The notes below the pieces were generated by a model. That model searched no databases and had not been told where the DNA came from. It was given only the letters and a program-made list of their open reading frames with translations. The position numbers and the translations under genes are program-made. Positions 22,111 through 33,015 of a DNA stretch of 64,000 nucleotides are shown here, one piece after another. The first letter of the stretch is position 1, and each line of letters starts with the position of its first letter. Source of the stretch: Thamnidium elegans (Eukaryota > Mucoromycota > Mucoromycetes > Mucorales > Mucoraceae); assembly GCA_025201345.1 (NCBI GenBank), contig JAIXMG010000047.1, positions 1 to 64,000 of the forward strand, written 5' to 3'.

Positions 22111-22924
22111 AAATAGAAAATTACCATTGTGTTCATGGTGCATTCACTATATTTTATATTCTAATAAAAAAAAATAACAGCTTGCAAACGCGTATAGAAG
22201 CTGTAATTAAGAACGTTTATATTCCTATATAAAGCATTATGCAGTTGGCAATTCCACAAATCTGAGATCGAATAGAACGGGAAGCATTTATAAAACGACG
22301 CTACTAATATTTATTTCTTTTTCTCCCTCAAGCCATAGTGCTTTTTACGTCCCATTTTCTTCGTAATAGAGGTGCATGTGCTACTGTTGATATCTATATT
22401 TAAGAAGTGTTATATCTGTGCGTATACTTGTTTTACACACCCTTTTTATATTTCTTGACTGATCTTAGAGAGGTATGTATTATATCGCCACAATTACCGC
22501 TTATGCTAGTTATCGATATGAGTTTGTTTGGTTGACCAGTATTTGAAATAAAAGTAAAAAGGCGAAGGGATGAAGTTATATCATTTTGAGTAGGTCTCAT
22601 AACTACGTTATTTGCTTGAAATATTCCTTGGGTTTAGACTCTTTAAAGTCACTTTGAGTTCAGATTCCTAGCCAAATAAACTATACATTTAATGTCCCGT
22701 CGATGTTTGATACAATACAAGTGAAACTGGTCTATCGAGTCCCGAAATAATATACCTTAAAGAGAGAGATATTTACCTCAAATAACCAGATAAAATTGAA
22801 TGGTGAATGGGGGCTTGTTCATCCCCTTTTTCATCGAGCGAAGGATTTATAGTATGGTCTTGCTCTAACCAAAGTTCGTAGGTGGATCCTTCTGGGATGT
22901 GTCGCATGAACCGGAGACGAACAG
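22111..22924. other. downstream segment of copy B with a promoter-like block
   Basis: This segment matches the DNA after copy C (31285-32100) and partly after D. It contains CCATAGTGC and AAATAAACTATACATTTAAT, then CCCGTCGATGTTTGAT and GAGTCCCGAAATAATATACC at about 22672-22762. That last part is a diverged copy of the Hsp70 upstream region. No gene follows it, only a T-run at about 22969-22996. I see no coding sequence. Confidence 0.5.
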
Positions 22925-22960
22925 TATTTTTTCGAATCAACATTTAAACTCTATATTCAA

Positions 22961-22997
<37 letters not shown>

Positions 22998-23640
22998 GGG
23001 TTACGTGACAAGAAACAAAAAAAAAAGAAACACACCCGCTTCAAATATAATTGAATAATGATATTCCGGAGTCTATTAAACATCTATTTTCTGATGTGAG
23101 CGCAATTACTCTTCCGCTACTGCCAATATAACTTACTCAGTATATTACAAGTTTTGAAAATATGCGGAAAAAGGAACTATATTCTACAAAAACGTTAAAC
23201 AGGCTACTAGATATTTTACTGAAATTTCATTTGGCCCCAATAACACATCAAACGTATGCTGCTTTCGTTGAATTCAAAAAAAAAACAGAAGCTCAAAATA
23301 TTTGCAATGAAAGAATGTAAGAAAAAACAAACATCAGACCTGGTAAACGTTTTCGTTACCGTCGTCGTATGATAATTCGTGATGAATATGATAAAATACA
23401 AAGGTATGACTCAAATGATACGAAATACCCTAATCAAAAACGGCAAGACAAAATTAGAGGATGTCACGAAAGGATAAGACTATATCAAGACAATATTGCA
23501 GCCACGGTATGATCTATTACATTTAAAATCAGACTAATGTATAGTAATACTCACATGATCTATTGATTTTTTAGAGGCAAACCAGATTTGTATCCGAAGG
23601 TAATGTTGAACTTGGGGGTGGTATCTTAGATAGTGATCCG
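22925..23640 (+). pseudogene. ORF X, unknown basic protein (3' part only)
   Basis: Aligns with 7440-8003 and extends further. Protein-like pieces are KTLNRLLDILLKFHLAP, RFRYRRRMIIRDEYDK, YPNQKRQDKIRGCHER and a last piece RFVSEGNVELGGGILDSDPL ending in a stop at about 23652. Several stops and frame changes separate them, and a T-run of about 28 bases near 22969 interrupts the 5' part. Arginine-rich composition suggests nucleic acid binding, but no family is recognised. It ends a few bases before the Fanzor-like ORF, which suggests both were parts of one element. Confidence 0.4.
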
Positions 23641-23667
23641 TTGGTCATTTAATAAGCTACGACTTAT

Positions 23668-26135
23668 ATGACTGCAGAGGAAATCATACGAGAAGATTTG
23701 ACCAAAAATAGATCAACAGATGCAACACGAAGAAGAATAGGCCAGATAAAGGGCTTTTTAAAGAGTATAATTATCAATGCTGAAATTAGGGAGCAAATTA
23801 CGGAGGAAAGACTTTCAGAATTAGGCTCTGAATTAAATGAACAAGAGACCCGTGTTTGCATGTTACTGTATAACTCACTGGCTGTATATATACCATTGAA
23901 AGATAAGCGCTATTTGGTTATTTATCTACTGCCTTTTGTGATTTTAGCAAATGATTTGTTACGTTGCTGAGGGTACTCTCGTTTTATGGAAAAGTATGTT
24001 CGGAACCCGCTACCCAACAAAATAGCTCGAGAATAGATAGTACGTCTGTTTACCGCTTATTCTGAGTATCTAGTGATAACCGGTTTCGAATTTTTGATTT
24101 TGGAGGGGAGGTTATTGATTCCGATACAGTTGCTCAACATTGTAAAGATGCTGCTTTTAATCCTTTTTTCGACAGGTCAATTATCTAAAGATTATATCGT
24201 TTATATCGTTTAATTTTTGCTCACAATGTAACTATATTGTCTGGTATAAAGATTTCGGGTACGAGAAAAAATAAATCGGTGGTAATTATCAGTACAACGA
24301 AAAAGGAATTAAGCAATAATCTTTCCTGGGGAGTGATGCGATCAAGCATATACAAGTACATCTTCTCATATATATTTACACATACATGATTATCTCACGC
24401 GTATTTATCCCTTTACGACTAATTCATATTTATTTTAACTAAGTCTTACCAACATCGTCCAGTAATAACTGTTGTCTGAGTAATGATTAGAGGATTGACC
24501 ACAATTACATATCTGGACGGAAGACTAGGTTAGATAAGTACGACTTGAAGTTATATAATGGAACTGTAGCACTTGTAGTGATACATCACATTACCAAAAT
24601 TTTACTTGAGCTCACTATAAAAAAGCTATATAAACCTATACCTTTTTTTCATGTAATAAAACGAAACTCTATTCTTTGCGACTGATTACATTTAGTATCT
24701 TTTGCTTTTTTTTTGAATCTTGACTATTTTACAGCTCGGATTCTACGGAGACATATTTAAAGACAACAACTGAAAGGTAATGCTACATTACGGGCTAGAA
24801 TTGACAATCTTAAATAATTAATTAATGAAGCCATGCAAAACTAAAGAGGTAATCTTTTGTAATCAAAAATAGAGATTTCAGTCAAGCGATTATCGATATA
24901 AAACAATATTAGTCTTGTGTGCGTCCTTTAACTCAAGGTCAAAGCGTCCGAAACGTTCAAGTATATAATTTCATCGAACAACTGAAAAATAACAGACAAG
25001 CTGCGCATAAAACACTCTACAATATTAAAAAAAAGATTATTAGATGCTCGTTATCGTCAGCTCATCTGTCGATTGGCAATGCAATATAGAAATTTGCAAC
25101 ACACCATTCCAACTGAACGTACCAATAATTGCCGTGCAATTGATAAAAAGCCATCTATAGATTAGGCGGAACGTATACAGTTACAAAATAATCCTGAAGA
25201 AATTGATCGTAACTTTTCGTTCTCTGGCACCGATAATGGAATAGCAAAAATGACAGAAACTGTTCCTTTAAATCTTGAAAGCTTTAACTATCACTTAAGA
25301 TTGCACAACATGTATAGTCCTCTAGCTGATACTCAAGAATCTACTGATGATGTTTAAGAGCTTCCGTTTATACCATTTCCTAAGCCTCTTACTGTGAATG
25401 CAGGCGATATCGATCTAGATGGTGGTCATTGGCGGCTAAGAATAAAACTGAAAAGAGGGAAGAGGACGACAGATGTAGGGCAGTTGGTCACACAAATGGA
25501 AAGAAACCTCGCAGAAAATAGCTTCTCAAAAGCTATCACAGTACAAGAAACAAAGCGAGCATACAGAGAGCAAATAGTTAGCCGAGAACAGCTTCGCGAG
25601 TTTTATGGATCCAGAAAAAGACCTTCAGCGAAAAGCAAAGTCGAAATTTTGGGCTACAAATTTCGAAGTCATTTATTTACCCAAGAGAGAAAGGAGATGA
25701 AAGAGGGTGAGAAGTATCTGGTTATGTCTATTGGTGATAGGGGAACTGGTGTTGGTTCAACATTTAAAGGATATCGTCGGCATGGTGGGACTTGGAAACA
25801 AAAAATTCACGACCAATCCAATACAACATGCATTACAAATGAAAACAAAGCAACCCAAACTTGCGTCTATTACCTTTGTCCTTTATATCGTACCAATCAA
25901 AAAGTCATGATGAAGAGGAAAATGGTTTAGAAAAGTATAAATGTTGCATTTATTTGTTATAATCAAGGCTGTGTTTTCGTACGCCATCGGTTTATCCGGC
26001 CTGGTTATACTATTTTTCAACCGAACGTTTCCCCAATCAGCAGCAATACTCAGTCAATTCAATAGTGATTTTAGAAACAGAACCTACCCCTTCCTTAAAG
26101 GAAGCGGGTTTAAGGCTAAAGGCGATGCGTCGTAA
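23668..26135 (+). pseudogene. TnpB/Fanzor-like element ORF, long relic
   Basis: The start MTAEEIIREDLTKNRSTDAT is at 23668 and the first 100 codons are open. Later pieces read GYSRFMEK and EYLVITGFEFLIL. A region at 24250-24800 seems foreign. Around 25222 the frame reads SGTDNGIAKMTETVPLNLES, a G-T-D RuvC-I-like motif. From 25394 to 25930 it is open: DGGHWRLRIKLKRGKRTT, GDRGTGVGSTFKGYRRHGG, NENKATQTCVYYLC. A TAG at 25928 replaces a CAG still present in the first relic. Then come ICYNQ-type cysteines and AIGLSGLVILFF. The RD dyad expected in the third RuvC motif is missing. If the family call is right, the live element would encode an RNA-guided nuclease; this copy is dead. Confidence 0.5.
24385..24490. 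repeat. dispersed ~100-bp repeat, copy 2
   Basis: Contains CAACATCGTCCAGTAATAACT and matches 17640-17737 and 26345-26440. It lies inside the Fanzor-like relic and is followed by a stretch (about 24490-24780) with TATA-like words (CTATAAAAAAGCTATATAAA) that does not match the flanks of the other copies. The 24.25-24.80 kb stretch may be an insertion. Confidence 0.45.
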
Positions 26136-26344
26136 CTGAAATTGTAAGTTGCAAATTTTTATTTCAAAATTCGGATACATATATATTTCGTCGTTGCATG
26201 AATTTTTAATATCATACAGTTACTTTATGATCCTATTACATGTTATATATAAAAAAAAAACAATTACTTATCCCTCTGGGAGGCTTTATTAGGGATGAAA
26301 TTAAGCGCATATACAGACATATATTTTATATGCATTCACTTATA

Positions 26345-26440
26345 AACGATTATCTCGCAACTTTTACCTTGTGTGATTATTTTACATTTATTTTTATTGA
26401 TCCTTAGCAACATCGACCGGTAATAACTATTATTAGAAAT
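26345..26440. repeat. dispersed ~100-bp repeat, copy 3
   Basis: Contains GCAACATCGACCGGTAATAA, equivalent in position to copy 1 at 17640. It lies after the Fanzor-like relic and before the diverged last-exon relic F. Confidence 0.5.
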
Positions 26441-26566
26441 AGAGAAAAAAAAGCGGGATGGTCAAATAAAGAAAATTGAAAATAATGTATATTGGGTTAG
26501 TGGGATCGTCTAAAGTGACAGCTTAACTTCTTTTAATAATAAATATATATACATATATATATATAT

Positions 26567-26684
26567 ATTAAACCAGGTCAAGACATGTCTTTTGCGATTT
26601 CGATATCTTAAAATTAGTTGGTGGAGAAAAGGAGGGAAACACTGGTTTACACTTGCAGAACCAATGATTTTATCTTGCTTTTAA
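26567..26684 (+). pseudogene. diverged last-exon relic of an Hsp70-like paralogue (F)
   Basis: Equivalent of relic E upstream of copy C. It reads IKPGQDMSFAISIS, then after a stop and frame change FTLAEPMILSCF and stop. A TA-rich microsatellite (about 26540-26568) replaces sequence seen upstream of E. Confidence 0.45.
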
Positions 26685-27059
26685 AACAAGAGAAAATAAA
26701 ATACAGACGAAATTATAGCTTTGGTATTAAAGATAATACTGTTAAGTACGGTAGTGATATACATAAATCAAAGAAGTCTGAGATTAAATATAGTTTATGC
26801 ATCTCGCTTTCGTATATATTTGTTTATCTGGGCGAAGCGACCTCCAATTTCAGAATTATCACCGTAAGAAAACACTTTTATATTATGCTGTTTTTACTTA
26901 TGATATGTATAGACAGTTGCAATAATGTATGGTACGGATGAACTAAAATACTAATTTTATTATACGTAACAAGTGGCACTTTTGTTTGACCAAAACAAAA
27001 AAAGTTTAAACTTTACGTTGCCTGTTTTAAAACAAATAAACTTTGTGTTTCATATTCCG

Positions 27060-27590
27060 CTGCCACTTAATGTTGATACAACTCGGGAAAATTATGTTTA
27101 AGTGTAGATTTTGGGGAAAGATATTATTATAAAACACGAAGTCAAATAATAAAAATAGTAGTTTTAAGTGAGCTCCAGATTATATAGTTGTCAACTTAGT
27201 TATGTAGTTTATTTATTAGTTTATTTGAAATGGTATTAAGCGTCTTATCTCCACTAAGGGATTATCAAACGATATTAGTTAAAACAAGGGGATAATCAAA
27301 TAGAAAGAGGGTAATACAATAAAATCGTATAAAGTAAAGTTTATTTAAAGTAATAGTTTTAGACTGTTTGAATGGTATATCAGCAATGAATCTTTGGAAA
27401 GGTAACTAGGAAATGTAATTTAATACAGATGGTAGCTATACAGTGAAAGATAAGAAAGAGATATAGAAAAGACAAAAAAATGAACACTAAGATATTTTAA
27501 GCCTACGGTAGTTAAGCTTATTCAAAAGAAAAAGATGGTATTTATATTTTTATCAGAAGTGTGTCACTTGAGACATTATTTGATGCAACA
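27060..27590. mobile_element. ~530-bp insertion in the 5' flank of copy C
   Basis: The flanks of A and B run straight from the AAATAAACTTTGC block into TAACATACTCGGAACG. In copy C this is broken after CATATTCCGC by about 530 bp that matches nothing else in the window. Sequence near both edges is similar (ATGTTGATACAACTCGG and TTGATGCAACAATGTAACAT), which could be a partial target duplication or short direct ends. No coding capacity is seen. Its identity as a mobile element is an inference from presence and absence only. Confidence 0.4.
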
Positions 27591-27593
27591 ATG

Positions 27594-27675
27594 TAACATA
27601 CTCGGAACGTATATATTTACCCCTTTTTCTTCGTTTTATTCCTTTTCTTTTTCTTTAGTTAACAAATATATTAGT
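27594..27675 (+). promoter_or_regulatory. proximal 5' flank of Hsp70-like copy C
   Basis: Keeps TAACATACTCGGAACG and GTATATATTTACCCC with the pyrimidine tract, but about 23 bp present in A and B (GAGTTCATGGGGTCCCGAAA) are absent. With the insertion just upstream, copy C has the most altered 5' region of the three. Confidence 0.45.
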
Positions 27676-30600
27676 ATGGACGAGATATATGATTTTCTCC
27701 AACATACACACTTCGTTGTTTTTTGTAAGTGATCCTCTTACTGCAAAATAATTCCATCTTTTGCTTTTTTTTTAAAAAGAGAAGCATTATCGTTATATAG
27801 ATCTTGGAGTGAATACGACTAATGTAACTTATTGTTCCAATTCAAAAAAAGATGTCCGATACATACTTCCAAATATGAGGTAAGTATAGAGTACTAAAAA
27901 ATATACGATGAATTTGAACAATTTGTAAAAATGTAGAAAATACAGTTATATAACTTATGATAAAAATAAATCGAATGTTCTAAGTTGGGGAGACCAAAGT
28001 GTTGACAAGCAAGATACGGCACAAATCGATGTGTCCAGAGACAAATTATACCAACTCTTTAAGAAGGGAAAAGATAGCTGGGATCAAGATGACTTATTCA
28101 CGTTAACAGCTGTATCAGACTTTATTCGCTTATCTGTAGAAGAACTAATTAAAGATTCCAAAGGAGAAATTAAAGATAGTGATGCACTCCATTACGTATT
28201 ACTTGTACCATCGGAATGGGAAGAAGAAATAAGAGAAGTTCTGATTCGACCTATTTTTGTTCAAGCCAATTTAATATCAAAAGATGATCACCAAGAAAGG
28301 CTTTTATTTTGCTCCGAAATAGAATCTGCATATTACTACTTAAGCGATCCTAAAAATAATTGTTTTACTGAAATGACACATAATACGATTTTGGGTAGAA
28401 TTGTTACTGTGGAGGAGAATCAAGTGTCGATCAAACTGGATTTAATCTTAACTGGAAATCCTCTATTTGATTTTTCTGGTTCCGTAACGCGTCCGAAAAT
28501 CATGAATTCAAATGCAATGTCTCTTACTTCCGACGATGTTAAAAATGGTATTAGAGAGTTTATAAAGATCAAATTCTCTTTCGATGCTCAAGAAAGTACT
28601 ATCCTAAATATTATGAAAGCATTGGGTAATGATACTTTTACTGATATGGCAAGTAATGTAACATGGGATTAATCAGGCAATATCAACTAACAGGTTATTA
28701 TAATAGAAAGATAAAGATGAAGCTTCTTATTTAATGAAACCTTTTATTACTGACGAAAATATATCTGAGTTAGATAAACACCAAGAAGAACGTATAAAAT
28801 CCATTCGACCTTTTGATATATGTGCTGAAATCAGTAAACATTTGCCTGATAACTTGAAACAACTACTTCCAAACAACCTTGTAAAGAAGTACTTTATTTT
28901 AAAATTTAATGATAAATATACTTCTAAAATTAAATTAGACGACGGTCTATTACAGTGGTCAAGATTTATGTTTGAGTATAATCGAAAATCTTTCGACTTC
29001 AGCTATATCGAACCTGAAAACACTCCGAGCAAATCTATTGGCTATCAAAATATCATGCGTGGGACTTTTCGATATTCGATTAACGCAATTCAGAATTCTA
29101 ACATATACAGTAAACCGCGTATACTATCAACAGAACATTCGGCGATCTCGTCTTCAATATTCCTAAACTCGAAACCTGATGCCATTATGAATATAGGTAC
29201 ATCATCATTATATGCTTTATTATTTCAGCAGTAATACTTTTTACAATTAGATATTTTGCTCGACTCTACAGTGTTATCGTTCTCACTTTTAGATGAAAAT
29301 GGTCTAGTAAAAGAAATCTGGAACCATGACTACTTTGCACCTAACATCGGGTAAGATATGAATAAAACATTATGTAGATATATATACTAATACAGTTTTA
29401 GTTTGTGCTCTCTGGGATCGTTCTTTACTTTTTCAGAAGTAGTAACATTAAATGTCAAAAAATTGTAAGTCTACTCATAAGTATGATATATTCGCTACGA
29501 ATAAAAAATTAATGGCTTATTTAGATTTATCACGTTTGTTGAAGAATACTTAACAGATGAATCAAGTATTTCTTCTGCTGTATTAAATAAGGACATGCTA
29601 ATTGAAATAGAAAATATACTAAACATGGAGAGCCATAATAAAGATAGAACGGTATCAACACAACAGCAAGTTTACATCAAAGCATTTGTATTGATTTATA
29701 TGACTTATATAAATGTAATTATATCAAGAAAGATGCCGAAAATCGCAGGAGGTAACAAAAATATAAAAACTGGATATGCTATTACTGTTGAAAAAATGTT
29801 ACTTGAGAAGTTACTTGTCACTAAGGATGATATAAGAGGTATGATATATGCAAGCAAACTGGTACAAGAAGACGACAGCTATAAAAAACTCAGAATTACT
29901 ACACAAGGAGAAGGTCTTTTACCTGTAATTCAACAGTCATTCAAACTACTATTTCCACTCAGGTCTTTCTTTGTAGTAGCTCAATTGCACGAAGACTATG
30001 TACAGCTAACGCTAAATAAAGTAGTAACTGAATCTGGTTCGGATCACGAAGATCAGGAAACAGTTATTATCCAAGAGGAAATAATCCATATTCCCAATAT
30101 GTATGACGCATTGTGCTTCAACATGTGGAGCAATATTACAGAAGATAGCAGCCTAATCCAACTATGTGACACACATAAAGGATATAACGACAACGAATTA
30201 CTAGGCATATTCTCTCTAGAAAATCAAGCAGGATTTACGAATAACCTGAAAGAGTACATATCTAAAGAGGTAAGTAATCTAAAATAGTGTCAGTGATTAT
30301 CATTCCGTTTATATAAAATTTTAATTTATACTTTTCATAGATTCTTAACAAGAATTTGACCACACAAAAAGCAGACAAAACCACTGTATATCTAAGCAAT
30401 TCATGTAACTGCAGGGTTTGTTTAACTGTATATGATATTACAGAGGTTTCTTTCCGACCAGTTCTACAAGATATCATCTCTCTTGTATTTACTTCCTTGA
30501 TAAATAAGCAACCCTTCGGAAACTATAGAAATATTCAATATGTTTTTCACCTGATACGTTTCAATTATAATCCACAGTTCCAACATGTACTTATGAAGAT

Positions 30601-31284
30601 ACTAGATGAAGAAACCGACTATTTTTTATACGAACAAAGGATTGACTTGGCTTACTATACGATACCAAAATTACCAAATCAGCTGTTGCAGCCTATTCTT
30701 CAGGAAAAACCATGTTCATATAAAGGGTTTCAAGTAGGTGTTTTACGTCAAGTTTATAGTGAAAACTTCGGTTTCGGTTTTAAGGACTCTTCGTATAGTC
30801 CTCCTATTGTACTTAAAAGCAACCGAGAGGATACTAACACCATTTTAATCGATGACGAAAAAGTATTTCCGTTGTTCAAGAAGGGGGACAAAATGAATGA
30901 AAGTCGATTAAATCGAGTATTTTATTTGAATACGAATCAAGAAAAGGTCCGCTTTTTGTTTTCCCTACGTAAGTAATAATATAAAGAGTACTGCTTTCTT
31001 AACTTACATAAACTTTAATAGGTTTCTTTAAACTTAAGCCAGTTGCTAGTTTAAGGTTCGATGAACCTGTTAGCTTAGAGCATACAACTGAAAAATTCGG
31101 AGAGAGTTTATATCTTGATATTATAAAGAAGCTGAGGAAGAATCAAGATATACCTTATATGATCTCTATAGTTTATCACGGTTATTCTTCCTCCCTTTAT
31201 TTCGAAATTAAAGCGGTTGGAGACGAGACTAAAACAGCATTTACAACAGTACTGGCGGAACCCATAATATTATGTCGATTTTAA
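27676..31284 (+). CDS. Hsp70/HSPA12-like ATPase family protein, copy C
   Basis: Exons: 27676-27724, 27801-27879, 27937-28657, 28707-29196, 29251-29350, about 29529-30269, 30341-30968 and 31022-31284. Signatures are LGVNTT, YITYDKNKSNVLSWG, YVLLVPSEWEEEIRE, RLLFCSEIESAYYYL, CNCRVC, and a last exon ending AEPIILCRF. The donor at 30969 is the canonical GTAAGT, which helps to place the weaker GTAGGT donors of A and B. It shares the unresolved junction after exon 5. One A fewer in an A-run near 29510 breaks the frame at the start of exon 6, as in B. The 5' flank is disrupted. The coding exons are otherwise open. Function as a chaperone-like or sensory ATPase is inferred from family only. Confidence 0.55.
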
Positions 31285-32235
31285 AAAAAATTACCATTGT
31301 GTTCATGATGTACCCACTATATTTTACACTTTAATAAAAGAAATCACAGCTTATAAATTCATATAGAAGTTGCAATTAAGAACTTTGTATTCGTATATAA
31401 AGCATTATACAGAGTAACAATATAAAAATGATGTTTCATGCAGTTGGCAATTCCACAAATCTGAGATCGAATATAACGAAAGCATTTATAAAATGACATT
31501 TATTTCTTTTTCTCCCTCAAGCCATAGTGCTTTCTACGTCCCATTTTCTTCTTAATAAAGGTACGTATACTATTATTTATATCTGCATTTATAGAGTATT
31601 ATATCTGTGTGTGTAGTTGTTTTACACACCATTTTTATATTTCTTGACTGGTCTTTGAGAGGTATGTATTATATCGCTTATGCTAGTTTTCAGTATGAGT
31701 TTGTTTTATTTACCACTGTTTGAAATAAGAGTAAAAATGGGAAGGGAAGAAGTTATATCCTCTTGAGTAGGTCTTATAACTATGTTATTTACTTGAAGTG
31801 TTCCTTGGGTTTAGACTCTTCAAAGTCACTTTGAGTTCGGATTCCTAGCCAAATAAACTATACATTTAATGTCCCGTCGATGTTTAATACAACACAAATG
31901 AAACTGGTTTATCGAGTCCCGAAATAATATACCTAAAAGAGAGAGATATTTACCTCAAATAACCAGATAAAATTGGATGGTGAATGAGGGCTTGTCCATC
32001 CCATTTTTGTCGAGCGAAGGATTTATAGTCTGCTCTTGCTCTAACCAAAGTTCGAAGGCGGGTCCTTCTGGGATGCGTCACACGGATCAAAGGCGAACAC
32101 TTTTTGTCTCATTCTAATCCGGACGTATCTTATCACCAATCTTCCAAGCAATAGGTATGCTCCACCTATCAGACCAAAACGGGACACATTAAAAACACGG
32201 AATATCAACGATCCTAACAATTACTGCTGTTCTTG
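31285..32235. other. downstream segment of copy C and array boundary
   Basis: Matches 22111-22935 after copy B, including the promoter-like block (AAATAAACTATACATTTAAT, GAGTCCCGAAATAATATACC at about 31849-31935). Similarity ends near 32100 at GGCGAACAC. After that, sequence has no counterpart elsewhere in the window. No gene is seen here. Confidence 0.55.
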
Positions 32236-32830
32236 TTATGATACATTCAAGTCCAAGAACTGCTTCGATACACACTTGATCAGAGTGCATAATGTGTCAC
32301 GTTCCACATTATCAGAAATACCATGCACACCACGCAAATTAAATCCTTGTTCTAATTTAACACCAGACATAATATTTGTATTGCTTGCTTTCGAGTAGAG
32401 AGATACATTTAACTCATCTGCCATTCCGGCCATCTTGAAAAAATGGTGGAACTTTATTGAGAAACGGATAGTAAGAATTCCGTACAGCACAAGAAGTACG
32501 GTGATGGCTGCCAAAAGGTATTCCTATCAAAGGGTGTTTACGTCAAATGCATACAGATAAATTCATGGTAACTATCTGAAAAAATACTAAACAGGAAACA
32601 TTAACTATTCACTATGGAACTATACAATTCAATGATTCAAAGGTATATTTACCTTTTGCTCTTTGATTATAATGTAGACTCCTGGTTTGTATTGTACCAG
32701 TACAAAAAAAAATTGTACCGCTTTAACAGTTTCTGATAAATGATTATATATGCATAACGGGGTGAAGCAGCAAGTACAAAATTAAAAGCCATAACCGCCT
32801 CTTCGATTTTGATATGTAATTGTATTGCTT
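32236..32830 (-). CDS. possible two-exon small protein, unknown
   Basis: On the minus strand a hydrophobic frame (AAITVLLVLYGILTIRFSIK, a likely membrane segment) continues to SKQFLDLNVS and a stop at 32236. An upstream piece contains MAFNFVLAASPRYAYIII. The two would be joined by an intron between about 32640 and 32510, but an extra frame change near 32700 is also needed and the true start is not clear. It lies between the repeat array and Bcd1. It may be a decayed gene; I do not recognise it. Confidence 0.2.
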
Positions 32831-33015
32831 CGTAAATGCCATGCTTTTTTTTTGGATCAGCCAAAGAGACACTTTCTCTTTTTTTTCAGTACCAGTTTCG
32901 GTGTTTTAACGCAATTTTTTTTTTTTTTTTTAACTGTAAAAAGTTTTTTTTTTCTTAAAACATATACCTTTTTACATATACACATATATTATTTTAAAAA
33001 AAAAAGTAAAGTGTC

